A stretch of DNA of 64,000 bases from Streptomyces sp. NBC_00285 (GTDB lineage Bacteria > Actinomycetota > Actinomycetes > Streptomycetales > Streptomycetaceae). Below are positions 17,054 to 25,304 of the stretch, piece after piece. The notes beneath the pieces were generated by a model. The model was given only the letters and a program-made list of their open reading frames with translations, was not told the origin of the DNA and searched no databases. Position numbers and translations under genes: made by a program. The stretch is taken from contig NZ_CP108055.1 in the NCBI RefSeq assembly GCF_036174265.1, positions 186,001 to 250,000 on the forward strand. Reading direction: 5' to 3'. Every line of letters begins with the position of its first letter. The stretch's first letter is position 1.

Positions 17054-17350
17054 TCAGGGCATGTCCCCGGAGTAGTAGAAGCGGCAGCTGACACCGGGAC
17101 CGGGGGTGCGGGGCTCGCCCGGGTGCGGGTCGTACAGCGACCGGCACCCGGGAAACTGCCCGAGCTCCGTGGACAGGGCCACGCCGTCGTCGACTTCCAC
17201 GGTCCGCCATCCGTGGATGTCCAGCAGCAGGCCGTCCAGCGGTCCGCCGACCAGTTCGGCGTAGGCCCGGTGCGGGAGCGGGCCGGGGTTAAGGTCGTTG
17301 TGGTCGTGGCCGTAGACGCGGCCGTTCAGCAGTTGCTCATCGCCGTTCAT
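17054..17350 (-). CDS. hypothetical protein of mobile-element type (YAELVGGPLDG motif)
   Basis: A 98-aa soluble protein from ATG at 17350, overlapping the stop of the upstream gene by ATGA. It contains HRAYAELVGGPLDGLLLDI and STELGQFPGCRSLYDPHPGEP and ends FYYSGDMP. This arrangement is recurrent among small uncharacterised proteins of Streptomyces integrative elements and prophages. No catalytic motif is visible. Coupling to the 111-aa upstream gene suggests a shared role. Confidence 0.65.
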   Translation of the reverse strand: MNGDEQLLNGRVYGHDHNDLNPGPLPHRAYAELVGGPLDGLLLDIHGWRTVEVDDGVALSTELGQFPGCRSLYDPHPGEPRTPGPGVSCRFYYSGDMP

Positions 17351-17682
17351 CTGATCAGCTTTCCAGCCGTCACCGACAACGAGGGCATGGAGATGGCAAC
17401 GGGCCCGGCCTGACTGGTGGCCGGGCCCGTGGACGGTGTGGTGCGGGGCCAGTTGGTCTGGATGGCGCCGCGGTCGATGAGGCCCTGGATGTAGGGCGGC
17501 CACTCCCGTTCAAGGCCGGTGGTGATGGCGACGTGGACGTCGGCGCGGACCTGCGGGGTGACCTGTTCCACGTCACCGCCCGGGTAGTACAGGCACAGGC
17601 CCGCGCGGCTCGCGTCGCACAGGATGGCGTGGGCCTTCTGGATCAGCGTCATGTAGAGCTGCGGGACCGGCGCCTTCGCCAC
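17347..17682 (-). CDS. hypothetical protein coupled to the 98-aa gene
   Basis: A 111-aa protein starting at GTG 17682, preceded by AGGGGGGAG; an ATG at 17697 is in frame but has no ribosome site. It starts VAKAPVPQLYMTLIQKAHAI, ends in a Ser/Pro/Thr-rich tail and has no membrane segment. Its stop overlaps the next ATG (ATGA). It is not recognised; the tight pair resembles accessory genes of actinomycete integrative elements. Confidence 0.55.
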   Translation of the reverse strand: MAKAPVPQLYMTLIQKAHAILCDASRAGLCLYYPGGDVEQVTPQVRADVHVAITTGLEREWPPYIQGLIDRGAIQTNWPRTTPSTGPATSQAGPVAISMPSLSVTAGKLIR

Positions 17683-17851
17683 GAACTCCCCCCTCATCGA
17701 CGACCGGTTGTGATCACGCTACCTGGCCGTCCCTGCCTGAAGGACGTCAAAGCCGTCGCTGCAAACCCGCTCGGGTCCGCTGCCGTCTTAGAAACCGGGC
17801 ACGGCGTCCGAGCAGGCCGGAGCTGGACCATGGAAGTCGAGGAGGTGTCGG

Positions 17852-18541
17852 GTGGAGACGGAGCAGCGTGTGGTGAACCGCAACTGGCTGTTTTCCCGGC
17901 TGTTGTGGGTCCTGGCCGCGGTCGCGGTGATTCTCCTGGCCTTCTGCCTGGTCAGGGAGAACCTTCCTGACCACGTGGCACGGTCATGGCCGTGGAGGTT
18001 GCGGCTGCTGGACACCGGCAGCGCTTTGACGGCGGTGCTGGGGACGGGGGGAGCCGCGCTCGCGCGGGCCCAGTACGCGCAGACCGTGCGGCCCGCTCTC
18101 AGTTCAGTCGGGGGTGTGTACGAACGCCCCCCGGCGGGCGGGCCGGTGTGGGCGTTCCAGCTCGTCAACGGATCACCGGATGTGGCGGTGATCAAAAGCG
18201 TCGCCTACTGGATCGTCTTCAGCCCGGCCGCCATCGCCGCCGGGGCGGCCAGCCCCGGTCGCTGGTTGTCGCAAGAGGAGATGGTGGCAGCCATCAAGAG
18301 CCGGCAGCTGGCGAAAGGTGAGGACTTCGACTTCAAGCACCTGGGACGCGGTGCCTTCATCAGCGCGGACCGTATGACCGGCATCGGCTGGCTCTCGGAG
18401 AGGGCGATGCAGCAGGTCCAGGACCTCTTCGTGGAAGTCAGGGTGCTCGACCGTGCGGGAGACACCCATGAACGGGTGATGCCTCTGATGAAGAACATCG
18501 ACCGACCACTTCGGCACCCCACCCCTCCCTTTCTGGTCTGA
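17852..18541 (+). CDS. membrane-anchored hypothetical protein
   Basis: A 229-aa protein from GTG with GAGGAGGT seven bases upstream. Two transmembrane helices lie near the N-terminus (about residues 15-36 and 55-72), followed by a ~155-residue soluble domain (VWAFQLVNGSPDVAVIKSV, GRWLSQEEMVAAIKSR, LFVEVRVLDRAGDTHERVMPL). The beta-rich C-terminal domain looks like a sensor or binding domain on one membrane face, but no family is recognised. Confidence 0.6.
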   Translation: METEQRVVNRNWLFSRLLWVLAAVAVILLAFCLVRENLPDHVARSWPWRLRLLDTGSALTAVLGTGGAALARAQYAQTVRPALSSVGGVYERPPAGGPVWAFQLVNGSPDVAVIKSVAYWIVFSPAAIAAGAASPGRWLSQEEMVAAIKSRQLAKGEDFDFKHLGRGAFISADRMTGIGWLSERAMQQVQDLFVEVRVLDRAGDTHERVMPLMKNIDRPLRHPTPPFLV

Positions 18542-18879
18542 GGCCTGTCCGACAGACCTCCCCGCTCCGGCATTGATCAAGTGACATCCAGTAGCCATCG
18601 GGAACAGGCAACGCTCAGGCGGCGGGCCCCCGCCGCCGGCGTACGCCTCGGCCACAGCCGTGACACACGTCGGTGGCTGTGCCGTGTGCCTGCCTGGGCG
18701 AGGCGGTACAGGCTGACGTCGTGGCGGGCGGCCGGCTGGGGGCTCCCTCAGGCCCTGCGGGCACTCCGCGGACAGATGGCCCGTGTACCGGCGCGACGGG
18801 ATCCTCCTGACAGCCGCGTACACCCCGATCGTGCCGATCTGTATGTGCAGGTGGCGCCGGGCTGCCACCATCGGCCGCT
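18542..18879. other. 338-bp gap without a supported gene
   Basis: Both strands have open frames here, but they are Arg/Pro-rich low-complexity readings without ribosome sites or family resemblance. No clear hairpin or promoter was recognised. Confidence 0.4.
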
Positions 18880-19752
18880 ATGACCTTCCTCGGCGAGCCG
18901 GACCACTTCACACCCAACACCTGCGGGCTGGGCATCAACGGCAACGACTGGAACGCCATCGCCTCGTCAGGGGCGATGAGCGCCTTCTGCGGCATCATGG
19001 CGGGTTTCGTACTCGCCGGTCTCGTGACCGTCATCGGCCAGAAGAACGCCGACGGCGGAGACGGCCACGCATCACGCGGCCTGAAGCTTTTCCTGCCCTG
19101 CTTCGTCGGCCTGGCAGCGTCGTCATATCTGTATGCCCTGACCTCCGGGGAGCTGGTGTGCACCCGCGCCATCACCGAGCAGTTATTCTCCGGGGCCATC
19201 CTGGCTGCGGACGCCCTGATCGTGATCGTCGCGCTCGCCTGGCTCCTGCCGGCCTACGACCGGAACAAGCACGGAGAAGTCCGCTTCTTCCGCGGATTGA
19301 TCCTGTTCGGCGCACAGTTCTCGATGCTCATGGTCATCGTGTCCGCCGACGCTTTCAACAACTCCGTGCTCAAACGGCACGTTGACGGATGGGCCACCTG
19401 GTCCGAGCGCATAGTCGGCGGCCTTTTCATGATCGTCATTGTCTTCGTCTGGAAGAAGCGCCTCCCTCCGGCCCCTCCTATGCCCGGCCCGATGCCTCGC
19501 GGGCACACCGTGGACGGGTGGCCTCCGTACTGGCGCGACGAAATCCTCCTGAACGGCCGCGTACAGGTCGCGGCCAGGACGGCCGTGGCGGTGGGCGGTC
19601 TCCTTGCCGTCGCCGGCGGGCTAGTAGTCGGCCGCTCCTGGGAGCACTGGGCGTCGATGCAGCCATGGCTGGCCTACACCTTCTCGGGAGTCACCCTCGT
19701 GCTGCCCGCCCTCGCCATCACCACAGCGGTACGGGCCGCTCCCCGGGTCTGA
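18880..19752 (+). CDS. polytopic membrane protein, unknown function
   Basis: A 290-aa protein with about seven hydrophobic helices (near residues 30-52, 68-88, 105-130, 148-166, 185-203, 230-252 and 262-282) and a cytoplasmic loop rich in Pro (LPPAPPMPGPMPRG). No transporter or enzyme signature is visible. It starts at ATG 18880. It may work with the membrane-anchored protein upstream, but a 338-bp gap argues against a tight operon. Confidence 0.65.
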   Translation: MTFLGEPDHFTPNTCGLGINGNDWNAIASSGAMSAFCGIMAGFVLAGLVTVIGQKNADGGDGHASRGLKLFLPCFVGLAASSYLYALTSGELVCTRAITEQLFSGAILAADALIVIVALAWLLPAYDRNKHGEVRFFRGLILFGAQFSMLMVIVSADAFNNSVLKRHVDGWATWSERIVGGLFMIVIVFVWKKRLPPAPPMPGPMPRGHTVDGWPPYWRDEILLNGRVQVAARTAVAVGGLLAVAGGLVVGRSWEHWASMQPWLAYTFSGVTLVLPALAITTAVRAAPRV

Positions 19753-19813
19753 CCGACCGTTCCCCAGCACGTCCGGGACGGAGCCCGGGCGGGGTGCGCG
19801 GTCGCGGTCTCCC

Positions 19814-20134
19814 TCATCGTTCGCCCGGTTCCGGCATCACCGGCTCGGGAACGTCCCCACGCAATGCCTGCGCAGCCTTCTCGCAGGCGAGGGCGACATG
19901 TTCACGGAAGGGGTAGACCTTCGGGTCGGTCACGGCCCTCCGCAGGACCGCGAGCGCCTCGATCCATTCCACGGCGTCTTCGGGCAGGGTGTAGGGCTGC
20001 CCGTTGAGCCGTTGTGCCGCGCGGGGTGCCATCGGGATCCGGTCTGAATCCTGGAGTACGACGGTGCGCACCACGGTCTCGGTGCGCTGCACGACTTCGC
20101 GGACCGGCTCGCGGCTCTGGCTTCCGTCGCTCAC
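19814..20134 (-). CDS. hypothetical protein, second gene of a GTGA-coupled pair
   Basis: A 106-aa protein starting at GTG 20134, overlapping the stop of the zinc-ribbon gene (GTGA). It begins VSDGSQSREPVREVVQRTET, followed by VVRTVVLQDSDRIPMAPRAA, and ends with an acidic tail. The REVVQRTETVVRTVV segment recurs downstream of small zinc-ribbon genes in Streptomyces integrative elements. Function unknown; probably a cytosolic partner of the upstream protein. Confidence 0.6.
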   Translation of the reverse strand: MSDGSQSREPVREVVQRTETVVRTVVLQDSDRIPMAPRAAQRLNGQPYTLPEDAVEWIEALAVLRRAVTDPKVYPFREHVALACEKAAQALRGDVPEPVMPEPGER

Positions 20135-20343
20135 CGGGCGCTCTGCGCGGTGCGCATCTCCCAGGCCCGGCGGCGGTGGACAGGGCTGCAGTAGCGCGGC
20201 GGCCTGCCCCGGCCGCTGTAGGCGACTGGTTCGCCGCACCACGCGTAGGTGCGTTCCACGAGCTGCTCGCACGCGGTCGACGTGACGCGAAGGGAACTCC
20301 AACCGGACTCGTCCGGCCCGCCTTCCGGGGGTGCTTTCGTCAC
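20131..20343 (-). CDS. small zinc-ribbon-like protein
   Basis: A 70-aa protein from GTG at 20343. Cys residues in TACEQL, YAWCGEP and RYCSPVHRRRAWE make a C-x(n)-C-x(n)-C pattern with GRGRPPRYCSP, typical of short actinomycete zinc-finger proteins that are often linked to integrative elements. Its stop overlaps the GTG of the next gene. It may be a DNA-binding or regulatory protein; inference from motif only. Confidence 0.6.
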   Translation of the reverse strand: MTKAPPEGGPDESGWSSLRVTSTACEQLVERTYAWCGEPVAYSGRGRPPRYCSPVHRRRAWEMRTAQSAR

Positions 20344-20360
20344 AAACGAAACCCGGAGTC

Positions 20361-20402
20361 CTCGGGCTCACCGATCCTACGAATGACCGGGGTGAGCCCG
20401 AG
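20361..20402. terminator. hairpin between two minus-strand genes
   Basis: CTCGGGCTCACC and GGTGAGCCCGAG form a perfect 12-bp stem with an 18-base loop containing GATCCTACGAA. It lies 19 bases beyond the lipoprotein stop and probably terminates that transcript. Confidence 0.6.
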
Positions 20403-20421
20403 CGAGAACGGTAGGACAAGT

Positions 20422-20958
20422 TCAGGGCAGGACGGGTGGCTCAGGAGGCGCGGTGTCGGAGGCTGCGGGCCGCGACGGCATGGGCACCCCGCACGCTTCA
20501 CCCGACGCGTCGAATACGATCCCCGCTCCCTCGGGGACCTTTCCCGCTCCGAGGATCATCTCCCAGCCGTTCTTCTTCAGGCGCCACGCCTGGTCGGTGT
20601 CCTCGGCCAGCATCTGCTCCATCTGTCCCCAGCCCCGTGCTTTCAGCACGGCAAGTACCGAGTCCACGGCCTCACGCTTCGGCGCGTCCTCAGTCCGCAA
20701 GGACCCCACCACGCGGCATGGATTGCCAGCCTTGCTCGTGTCGAGGAAACTCAGCCGCCCGATGCCCGCAGCCGCGGCCACAGACCGGACATCACCCCGT
20801 ACGGCATCGGGGGTCACCTCGTCCCTGGCCTCCCTATCGGCCGCACGAGCAGTCGTCGTCGCCCGCTCGCCTGCTCTGCCGACGCTGTCACCGCCGCCGC
20901 AACCTGTCAGCGCCGTCATCACCGCTATCGCGGTCACGGCCACTCCCACCCCACGCAT
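20422..20958 (-). CDS. putative lipoprotein
   Basis: A 178-aa protein from ATG at 20958 with AGGA upstream. It has a signal peptide and lipobox, LTGC, near residue 20 (start MRGVGVAVTAIAVMTALTGC). The mature part is a small alpha/beta domain (CRVVGSLRTEDAPKREAVDSV, LKKNGWEMILGAG) with two further Cys. It should be anchored outside the membrane. No family was recognised. A longer in-frame reading to 21063 would bury the signal peptide and is rejected. Confidence 0.75.
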   Translation of the reverse strand: MRGVGVAVTAIAVMTALTGCGGGDSVGRAGERATTTARAADREARDEVTPDAVRGDVRSVAAAAGIGRLSFLDTSKAGNPCRVVGSLRTEDAPKREAVDSVLAVLKARGWGQMEQMLAEDTDQAWRLKKNGWEMILGAGKVPEGAGIVFDASGEACGVPMPSRPAASDTAPPEPPVLP

Positions 20959-21092
20959 GTGTCCTGCCTTCAAATCGTTTCGTGTGCCGTGGAGTTTTAC
21001 ACAGGAAGGGCCGCCGCATGACCGACCCCATCGACGGCGCCGGGGCGCGGTGAGGCCGGGCACATGACCGGTGTAATGGGGGACCGGCCGGC

Positions 21093-21310
21093 GGCGAGGC
21101 CGTCATCCGGCTGGTCGGCGCGGTCCTGGCCGAGCAGAACGATGAGTGGACCGAGACCCGCCGCTACATGGGGCTCGACCTCCTGGCCAAAGCCCGACTC
21201 CACCCGATCGAGTCAGAAACCAGCGAGACCGACCTACCCGCCGAACTCACCGCATAGTCTCAAAACGAGATCACCGAGTGGCCGTCAATACACCACTCCC
21301 GCGGACGTGA
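21093..21310 (+). pseudogene. IS256/mutator-type transposase, C-terminal remnant (second copy)
   Basis: Translating from GGC at 21093 gives [19 protein letters not shown] and a stop TAG at 21257. About 50 codons of an IS256-type C-terminus remain, matching the minus-strand remnant at 4100-4312. After the stop, TACACCACTCCCGCGGACGT resembles a terminal inverted repeat of this element group, so the right end of the IS probably lies near 21310. The 5' part is missing. Confidence 0.7.
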
Positions 21311-21327
21311 CCGCAGCTTGGAGCACG

Positions 21328-21852
21328 TCATGAGGTCCAGATCGGGTCATCGGGAGCGGGCCGCCCAGAGAAACGTTGAAGCGGACCTCCGGCAGGAGAG
21401 AGTCGGCGGCGCGCGGTGACGATGAAGTCGTTTTGCGCCGATTCCACGTGTGAACGCAGAACGAACCAGTTCTCCTGGGGGTGCAGGCCGCGTTTGACTT
21501 TGGCGTGGAGGCGCCATATCTGCTCGTCAAGGAGGTGGGCGGCGTCCGCGATGTCCTTGTCGGCGACAAGGTTCACCATGCTCAGGGCCTCATTCCACGG
21601 CCGCCAGTCGATGGTGGTCCGGTGGACGACCCCTTGAGGGACGGAGCCGGGGCGAGCTGATTCCGCCTCGCTAAGGCTCACGAGCAGCCCTGACGATTCG
21701 CGGAGGACCCGTGCGCACGTTGCCGCCAGCTGCTCCCGAGCCCAATGTCTGTCTTGCGCTCTCCGGCTGACCGTACTTCCCGCAAAGACACCGATCAGCG
21801 TAGTCGCGACGGCACCGGCGGGGGCAGCAAGCAGGCTCCACAGCACAGACAT
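21328..21852 (-). CDS. N-terminally anchored hypothetical protein
   Basis: A 174-aa protein from ATG at 21852. One transmembrane segment (MSVLWSLLAAPAGAVATTLI) is followed by a ~140-residue charged helical domain (WAREQLAATCARVLRESSGL; WRPWNEALSMVNLVADKDIA). The layout is the same as that of the protein at 45398-46009: a short anchor, then a helical domain with RRAQDRHWAREQ-like or QHQREQLEEERY-like linkers. Function unknown. Confidence 0.6.
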   Translation of the reverse strand: MSVLWSLLAAPAGAVATTLIGVFAGSTVSRRAQDRHWAREQLAATCARVLRESSGLLVSLSEAESARPGSVPQGVVHRTTIDWRPWNEALSMVNLVADKDIADAAHLLDEQIWRLHAKVKRGLHPQENWFVLRSHVESAQNDFIVTARRRLSPAGGPLQRFSGRPAPDDPIWTS

Positions 21853-22069
21853 GGGACCTAGTTTGAAGCCATCAGGATCCGTTGGAGGTTCGGTTCTCTG
21901 ATGATCCTCTGCTGTGGCAGTCCGGGTCTGACGGCACAAGGATGCTGATCAAGCAGATGTGACAGTTCCGGTAGGCGCGTGGCCAACTGCGATGTCGGCG
22001 CACTGCTCCAGGAGTTGATCCATCAAGCGCAGCAGCCTGCCTTCAGGGACTCTCGGACGTCGCTCAGCA

Positions 22070-22642
22070 CTACCGGACTTCGACGGAGTACGAGGCGCCG
22101 GTGAACTGCCAGCCGTCGGTGCCTTCACCGATGTCCTCGACGATGACGTCGTCGATGAAGTGGTCCTCGAACTCGTCGTCGGTAAGTTCGCCAGCGAGCC
22201 AGAGCTCCTCGATCGCGTCCCAGTTGCCGCGGGTCCCGTCGATGCGCAGGGGTGCGGCGTCGACGGTGCCGCGTTCGCGTTCGTCGTCGCCGGTCGTGAC
22301 GACGCCGCTGATCTCGTACTGACCGCGCCTGATGTGACGGGGGATGGGGTCGGCGGGGACGATGGCGACGTTCTCATAGGCGGTGTGGATGACGTCCAGG
22401 TAGTTGCGGCGGACGTTGTACTCCGCGTCGGACAGCCAGTTGACCAGAGTCTTGGTCGTGACGTGCAGGCCGGCGTCCGCCAGGGCCTGCTGCCCGCGGT
22501 GGGTCGCGGTGAGCTGGCTGAGCTGGGCGTGCCAGTGCTTGGCGTTGTACGACGACAGCCGGTGGCGTGGGGTGACCTGGGAGTGCAGGAGGTCGTTGAG
22601 GGCGGCGCCCAGGGAGTTGCCGCGGCCTGTGGGGCCGGCCAT
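22070..22642 (-). CDS. 190-aa HTH protein coupled to the Tap-like gene (candidate terminal-protein or partner)
   Basis: Starts at an ATG sharing one base with the upstream stop (TGATG), so translation is coupled. Residues about 46-75 (THRGQQALADAGLHVTTKTL and the following NWLSDAEYNV) look like a helix-turn-helix. The C-terminal half is a beta-rich segment (RRGQYEISGVVTTGDDERER) ending in a highly acidic tail (about 146-174). Size, N-terminal HTH and position directly after a Tap-like gene parallel the tap-tpg pair of Streptomyces chromosome ends, where Tpg is the telomere-capping protein. Direct sequence similarity to Tpg is not evident by eye, so this is a positional inference. It could instead be a plasmid replication or partition factor. 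Confidence 0.55.
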   Translation of the reverse strand: MAGPTGRGNSLGAALNDLLHSQVTPRHRLSSYNAKHWHAQLSQLTATHRGQQALADAGLHVTTKTLVNWLSDAEYNVRRNYLDVIHTAYENVAIVPADPIPRHIRRGQYEISGVVTTGDDERERGTVDAAPLRIDGTRGNWDAIEELWLAGELTDDEFEDHFIDDVIVEDIGEGTDGWQFTGASYSVEVR

Positions 22643-25212
22643 CAGTCGTCACCTTCGAGGATGGTCTCTCCGGCCTGGACGAACTTGCGCTTGACTTCGC
22701 CGAAGCCGGTCCCGATCCGGTACGTGGACGGCGGCGTGCCGGGTGGCGTCCAGAAGATGGCCTGGTCGACGTTGCGCAGCGCGATGAGCTGGTGGCCTTC
22801 CTGGACGGCCTTGAACGCGACGGTCCAGTGCCGGACCGAGGCCTCGGCGACCATGCTCATGCGCCAGTCGGGCCGCCAGAACGGGGAGCGCTGGGAGGGG
22901 CGTTTGGGCCACAGCAGACGCAGCGCGATGGACAGGCGGGTCTTGTACGCCTTGTAGGGGTCGCCGCCGACCTGGACGAGCTCGGTGCGTGCCTTGCGGG
23001 TGGCCTCGTAGAACGGCTTGAACAGGGACTCGTTGGCCTTGCCAGTGAAGGAGTCGTAGATGGTCGGCATCGCTGCGATGTGGTTGTCGCGGGCGAGCTT
23101 GACCAGCTGCTTGATGTGGGGGGTGGTGACCCATGCCCGGCCGTCCTCGTCGGGACGGTCGATGATCCGGCCCAGGGGGTGCGGCATGTCGGTGCGGTTC
23201 CACTCCGGGATGCCGATGAGGTAGATCCCGGCCCCGGCCTTGTCGTAGGCATCGAGCGGGCCGGTGTGCAGGAGCTTGTTCGGGGCGAGCGGAACGGCCG
23301 AACAGGCGGAAGGGAACGAGCCGTTGCGGTCGATCAGACACAGCACGCCCTCACCGAAGGAGCCGGGCACGTCGATCTTGTCGCGCCGGACGCGCTTGCC
23401 GTTCTCCCGGATGTGGGGAACGCGGGTGATGGTGACGTCGGGGTGGGCCCACCGGGGCTCGCCGTCCATGTGCTCGCTGATCAGCGGCCACGGGCCGCTG
23501 TCCCGCTCCTCCTTGCGGATGACGGAGATCGGGTGCATCTTCGAGCGGCCGACCGCATCCTTGAGGATCTTCAGCGCAGGGAAGACGTGGCCCTCCGGCT
23601 CGTCCTCCTCATCCCCCGGCGCCAGATCGTCATCGCCGTCTTCCTCGTCCTCCGGCACGTCGGACCGGGCCTGCCCGTTGTCCGCCAGGGCGTGAACAGC
23701 CGCAGTGGCAGCGGGAGTAGCGGGCTGCCCGGCGCCGGCGGCGTTGACCACGGACTCTGGCGTACCGTATGGGCGCAGCGCGGCGGAGAGACGGTGCCCC
23801 TCATGGGTGTCCGGCATTCCCGCTACCGCTGCGGCGGCCTGGAGGAGTGACGGCAGGATCTCCTTCAGGGTCGCCTGATCGCCGCCTGCGACTGCGGTCC
23901 GCCATGCCGCGAGCTCGTGGGTGAGGGCGGCCGGGATCCCCTGGTGTCCGCCGGATGTGTAAGGGAGGGCGGCTTCGGCCAGTTCCAGCGCCTCCGTTCC
24001 ACCGGTGGCCGCCGAGAGCCCCCGGTCCGCCGGACTGCCGGCGTGGCCGAGGGTGGCGACGCCGGCGTCGAGGAAGCGGGCGTGGATCAGGTCGGGCTGC
24101 AGGTACGCCGAACCGATCGTGCCGAAGTCGCGCTCGGAGACTGTCACCTGGACCTTGGCTGGGTCCTCGGTCGGTGCGAGCGTCAGAAGGATGTCGGCGT
24201 CCAGGAGACCCAGGAGTGCGGGATCGTCACTGTCCACGATGGCAAGCACCGGCACGTGCAGCCTGCGCGCGAGGGAGGCCAGGACCTGGGAGGCGTCCGG
24301 GAGACGGGCACCCGACAGGGGAAGCCGGGCGTGGTGGGCGGTCTGGAGCCGGTCCACGACCACCAGGGCGAGGCCTTGGACGTAGGGGGCGGTCTCCACG
24401 ATAGCCTCGGCGGTCAGCTCACTGCCGTCGTCGATCATCAGCGGTGCGTGGACCAACTCCTGGGCCACTTGCTGCTCGCGGGCAGTGAGACGGCCCTGCT
24501 TCAGGCGCAGGTAGTCGCCCCCGGCCTCCGCGGCGATGATCCGGCGCATGATGTCGGCCTGGTTCGGCCCCGACGCCGCATACAGGACCGTGTGGTTGTC
24601 GACTAGCGCAGTCTGCCGTGCGGCAGCCAGCCCCAGCAGGCTCCCGCCGACGTTCGGAGCGGCCGCCACCAGCGTCAGCCGGCCCGGCTGCAGACCGCCG
24701 GTCGCGGCGTCCAGGCCGGGCAGCCCGAACGTGGGGCCGCCGACGGGGCCGGCGGCGAGCGCGGAGCCGATGGCGTCGCCCAGCGTGGCGAGCCTGCGCG
24801 GCGCGCTGCCGCGATCCTGAATGTCTTGGCTGTTCACCGCACCTCCTGCGGATGCCGCGCCGGTGGCCGCGGCCGGATCAGATGAGTGGGTACCGGAGCG
24901 GGTGTCGACGGGCAGCAGTACCGCAACGGGCGTGCGGCCCCTCCGGAGTACCTGCGGCTGACCTTGAGCCGCCCGCGAGATCAGGTCGCCGAAGTCCCTC
25001 TGGGCCGCCCTGAGGACGTGTGAGGGGAATGCGTCGGGCTTCCGGGCTGCCGGATACCGGTCCAGCGGCGCGAGCAGTGCGCGCTCCTCCCGCTTGTGGA
25101 TCAGCGTCGTGACCCCGTCCTCCTCGGCGCGTTTCACCAGGGCGTAGAGATCCGTACGGGCTTCGGTCGCGTTCATCGCGGCCTCAGCCGGTGGCTCCTG
25201 ACTCTGACTCAC
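22642..25212 (-). CDS. 856-aa multidomain protein: antitoxin-like segments, DnaB/RecA-like domain, Tap-like C-terminus
   Basis: Starts at GTG behind AGGAGGGTGA. Two PhdYeFM-like segments come first (about 15-52, NATEARTDLYALVKRAEEDG; 66-103, RRGRTPVAVLLPV). A RecA/DnaB-like domain covers about 142-370, but its Walker A reads AAAPNVGGSLLGL with no Lys; the Walker B strand is LALVVVDRLQ. An acidic linker (519-540) leads to a C-terminal domain (541-856) resembling Streptomyces telomere-associated protein Tap: LIDRNGSFPSACSAVPLAPN, MPHPLGRI, SPFWRPDWRMSMVAEASVRH, ALRNVDQAIFWTPPG. Asp628 and Asp816 sit where family-B polymerases have motif A and C aspartates (my inference). A role in replication or end maintenance of a linear or mobile replicon is likely. 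Confidence 0.7.
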   Translation of the reverse strand: MSQSQEPPAEAAMNATEARTDLYALVKRAEEDGVTTLIHKREERALLAPLDRYPAARKPDAFPSHVLRAAQRDFGDLISRAAQGQPQVLRRGRTPVAVLLPVDTRSGTHSSDPAAATGAASAGGAVNSQDIQDRGSAPRRLATLGDAIGSALAAGPVGGPTFGLPGLDAATGGLQPGRLTLVAAAPNVGGSLLGLAAARQTALVDNHTVLYAASGPNQADIMRRIIAAEAGGDYLRLKQGRLTAREQQVAQELVHAPLMIDDGSELTAEAIVETAPYVQGLALVVVDRLQTAHHARLPLSGARLPDASQVLASLARRLHVPVLAIVDSDDPALLGLLDADILLTLAPTEDPAKVQVTVSERDFGTIGSAYLQPDLIHARFLDAGVATLGHAGSPADRGLSAATGGTEALELAEAALPYTSGGHQGIPAALTHELAAWRTAVAGGDQATLKEILPSLLQAAAAVAGMPDTHEGHRLSAALRPYGTPESVVNAAGAGQPATPAATAAVHALADNGQARSDVPEDEEDGDDDLAPGDEEDEPEGHVFPALKILKDAVGRSKMHPISVIRKEERDSGPWPLISEHMDGEPRWAHPDVTITRVPHIRENGKRVRRDKIDVPGSFGEGVLCLIDRNGSFPSACSAVPLAPNKLLHTGPLDAYDKAGAGIYLIGIPEWNRTDMPHPLGRIIDRPDEDGRAWVTTPHIKQLVKLARDNHIAAMPTIYDSFTGKANESLFKPFYEATRKARTELVQVGGDPYKAYKTRLSIALRLLWPKRPSQRSPFWRPDWRMSMVAEASVRHWTVAFKAVQEGHQLIALRNVDQAIFWTPPGTPPSTYRIGTGFGEVKRKFVQAGETILEGDD

Positions 25213-25304
25213 TCACCCTCCTAGGACACCCAACTCCCTACTATGATAGCGGAATCCACTCAGCAACCTAGGAAAAGACACTCTCTTAGTAGGAAAACTC
25301 ACTC
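25213..25304. promoter_or_regulatory. AT-rich control region upstream of the Tap-like gene
   Basis: A short region of clearly lower GC with paired motifs: CCTAGG at 25220 and 25267, ACTCACTCAC at 25207 and 25297, and CTATGATAG near 25243. It must hold the promoter of the 856-aa gene; the paired motifs could be operator or iteron sites. It is also a junction, since the istB remnant starts right after it. Confidence 0.4.
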
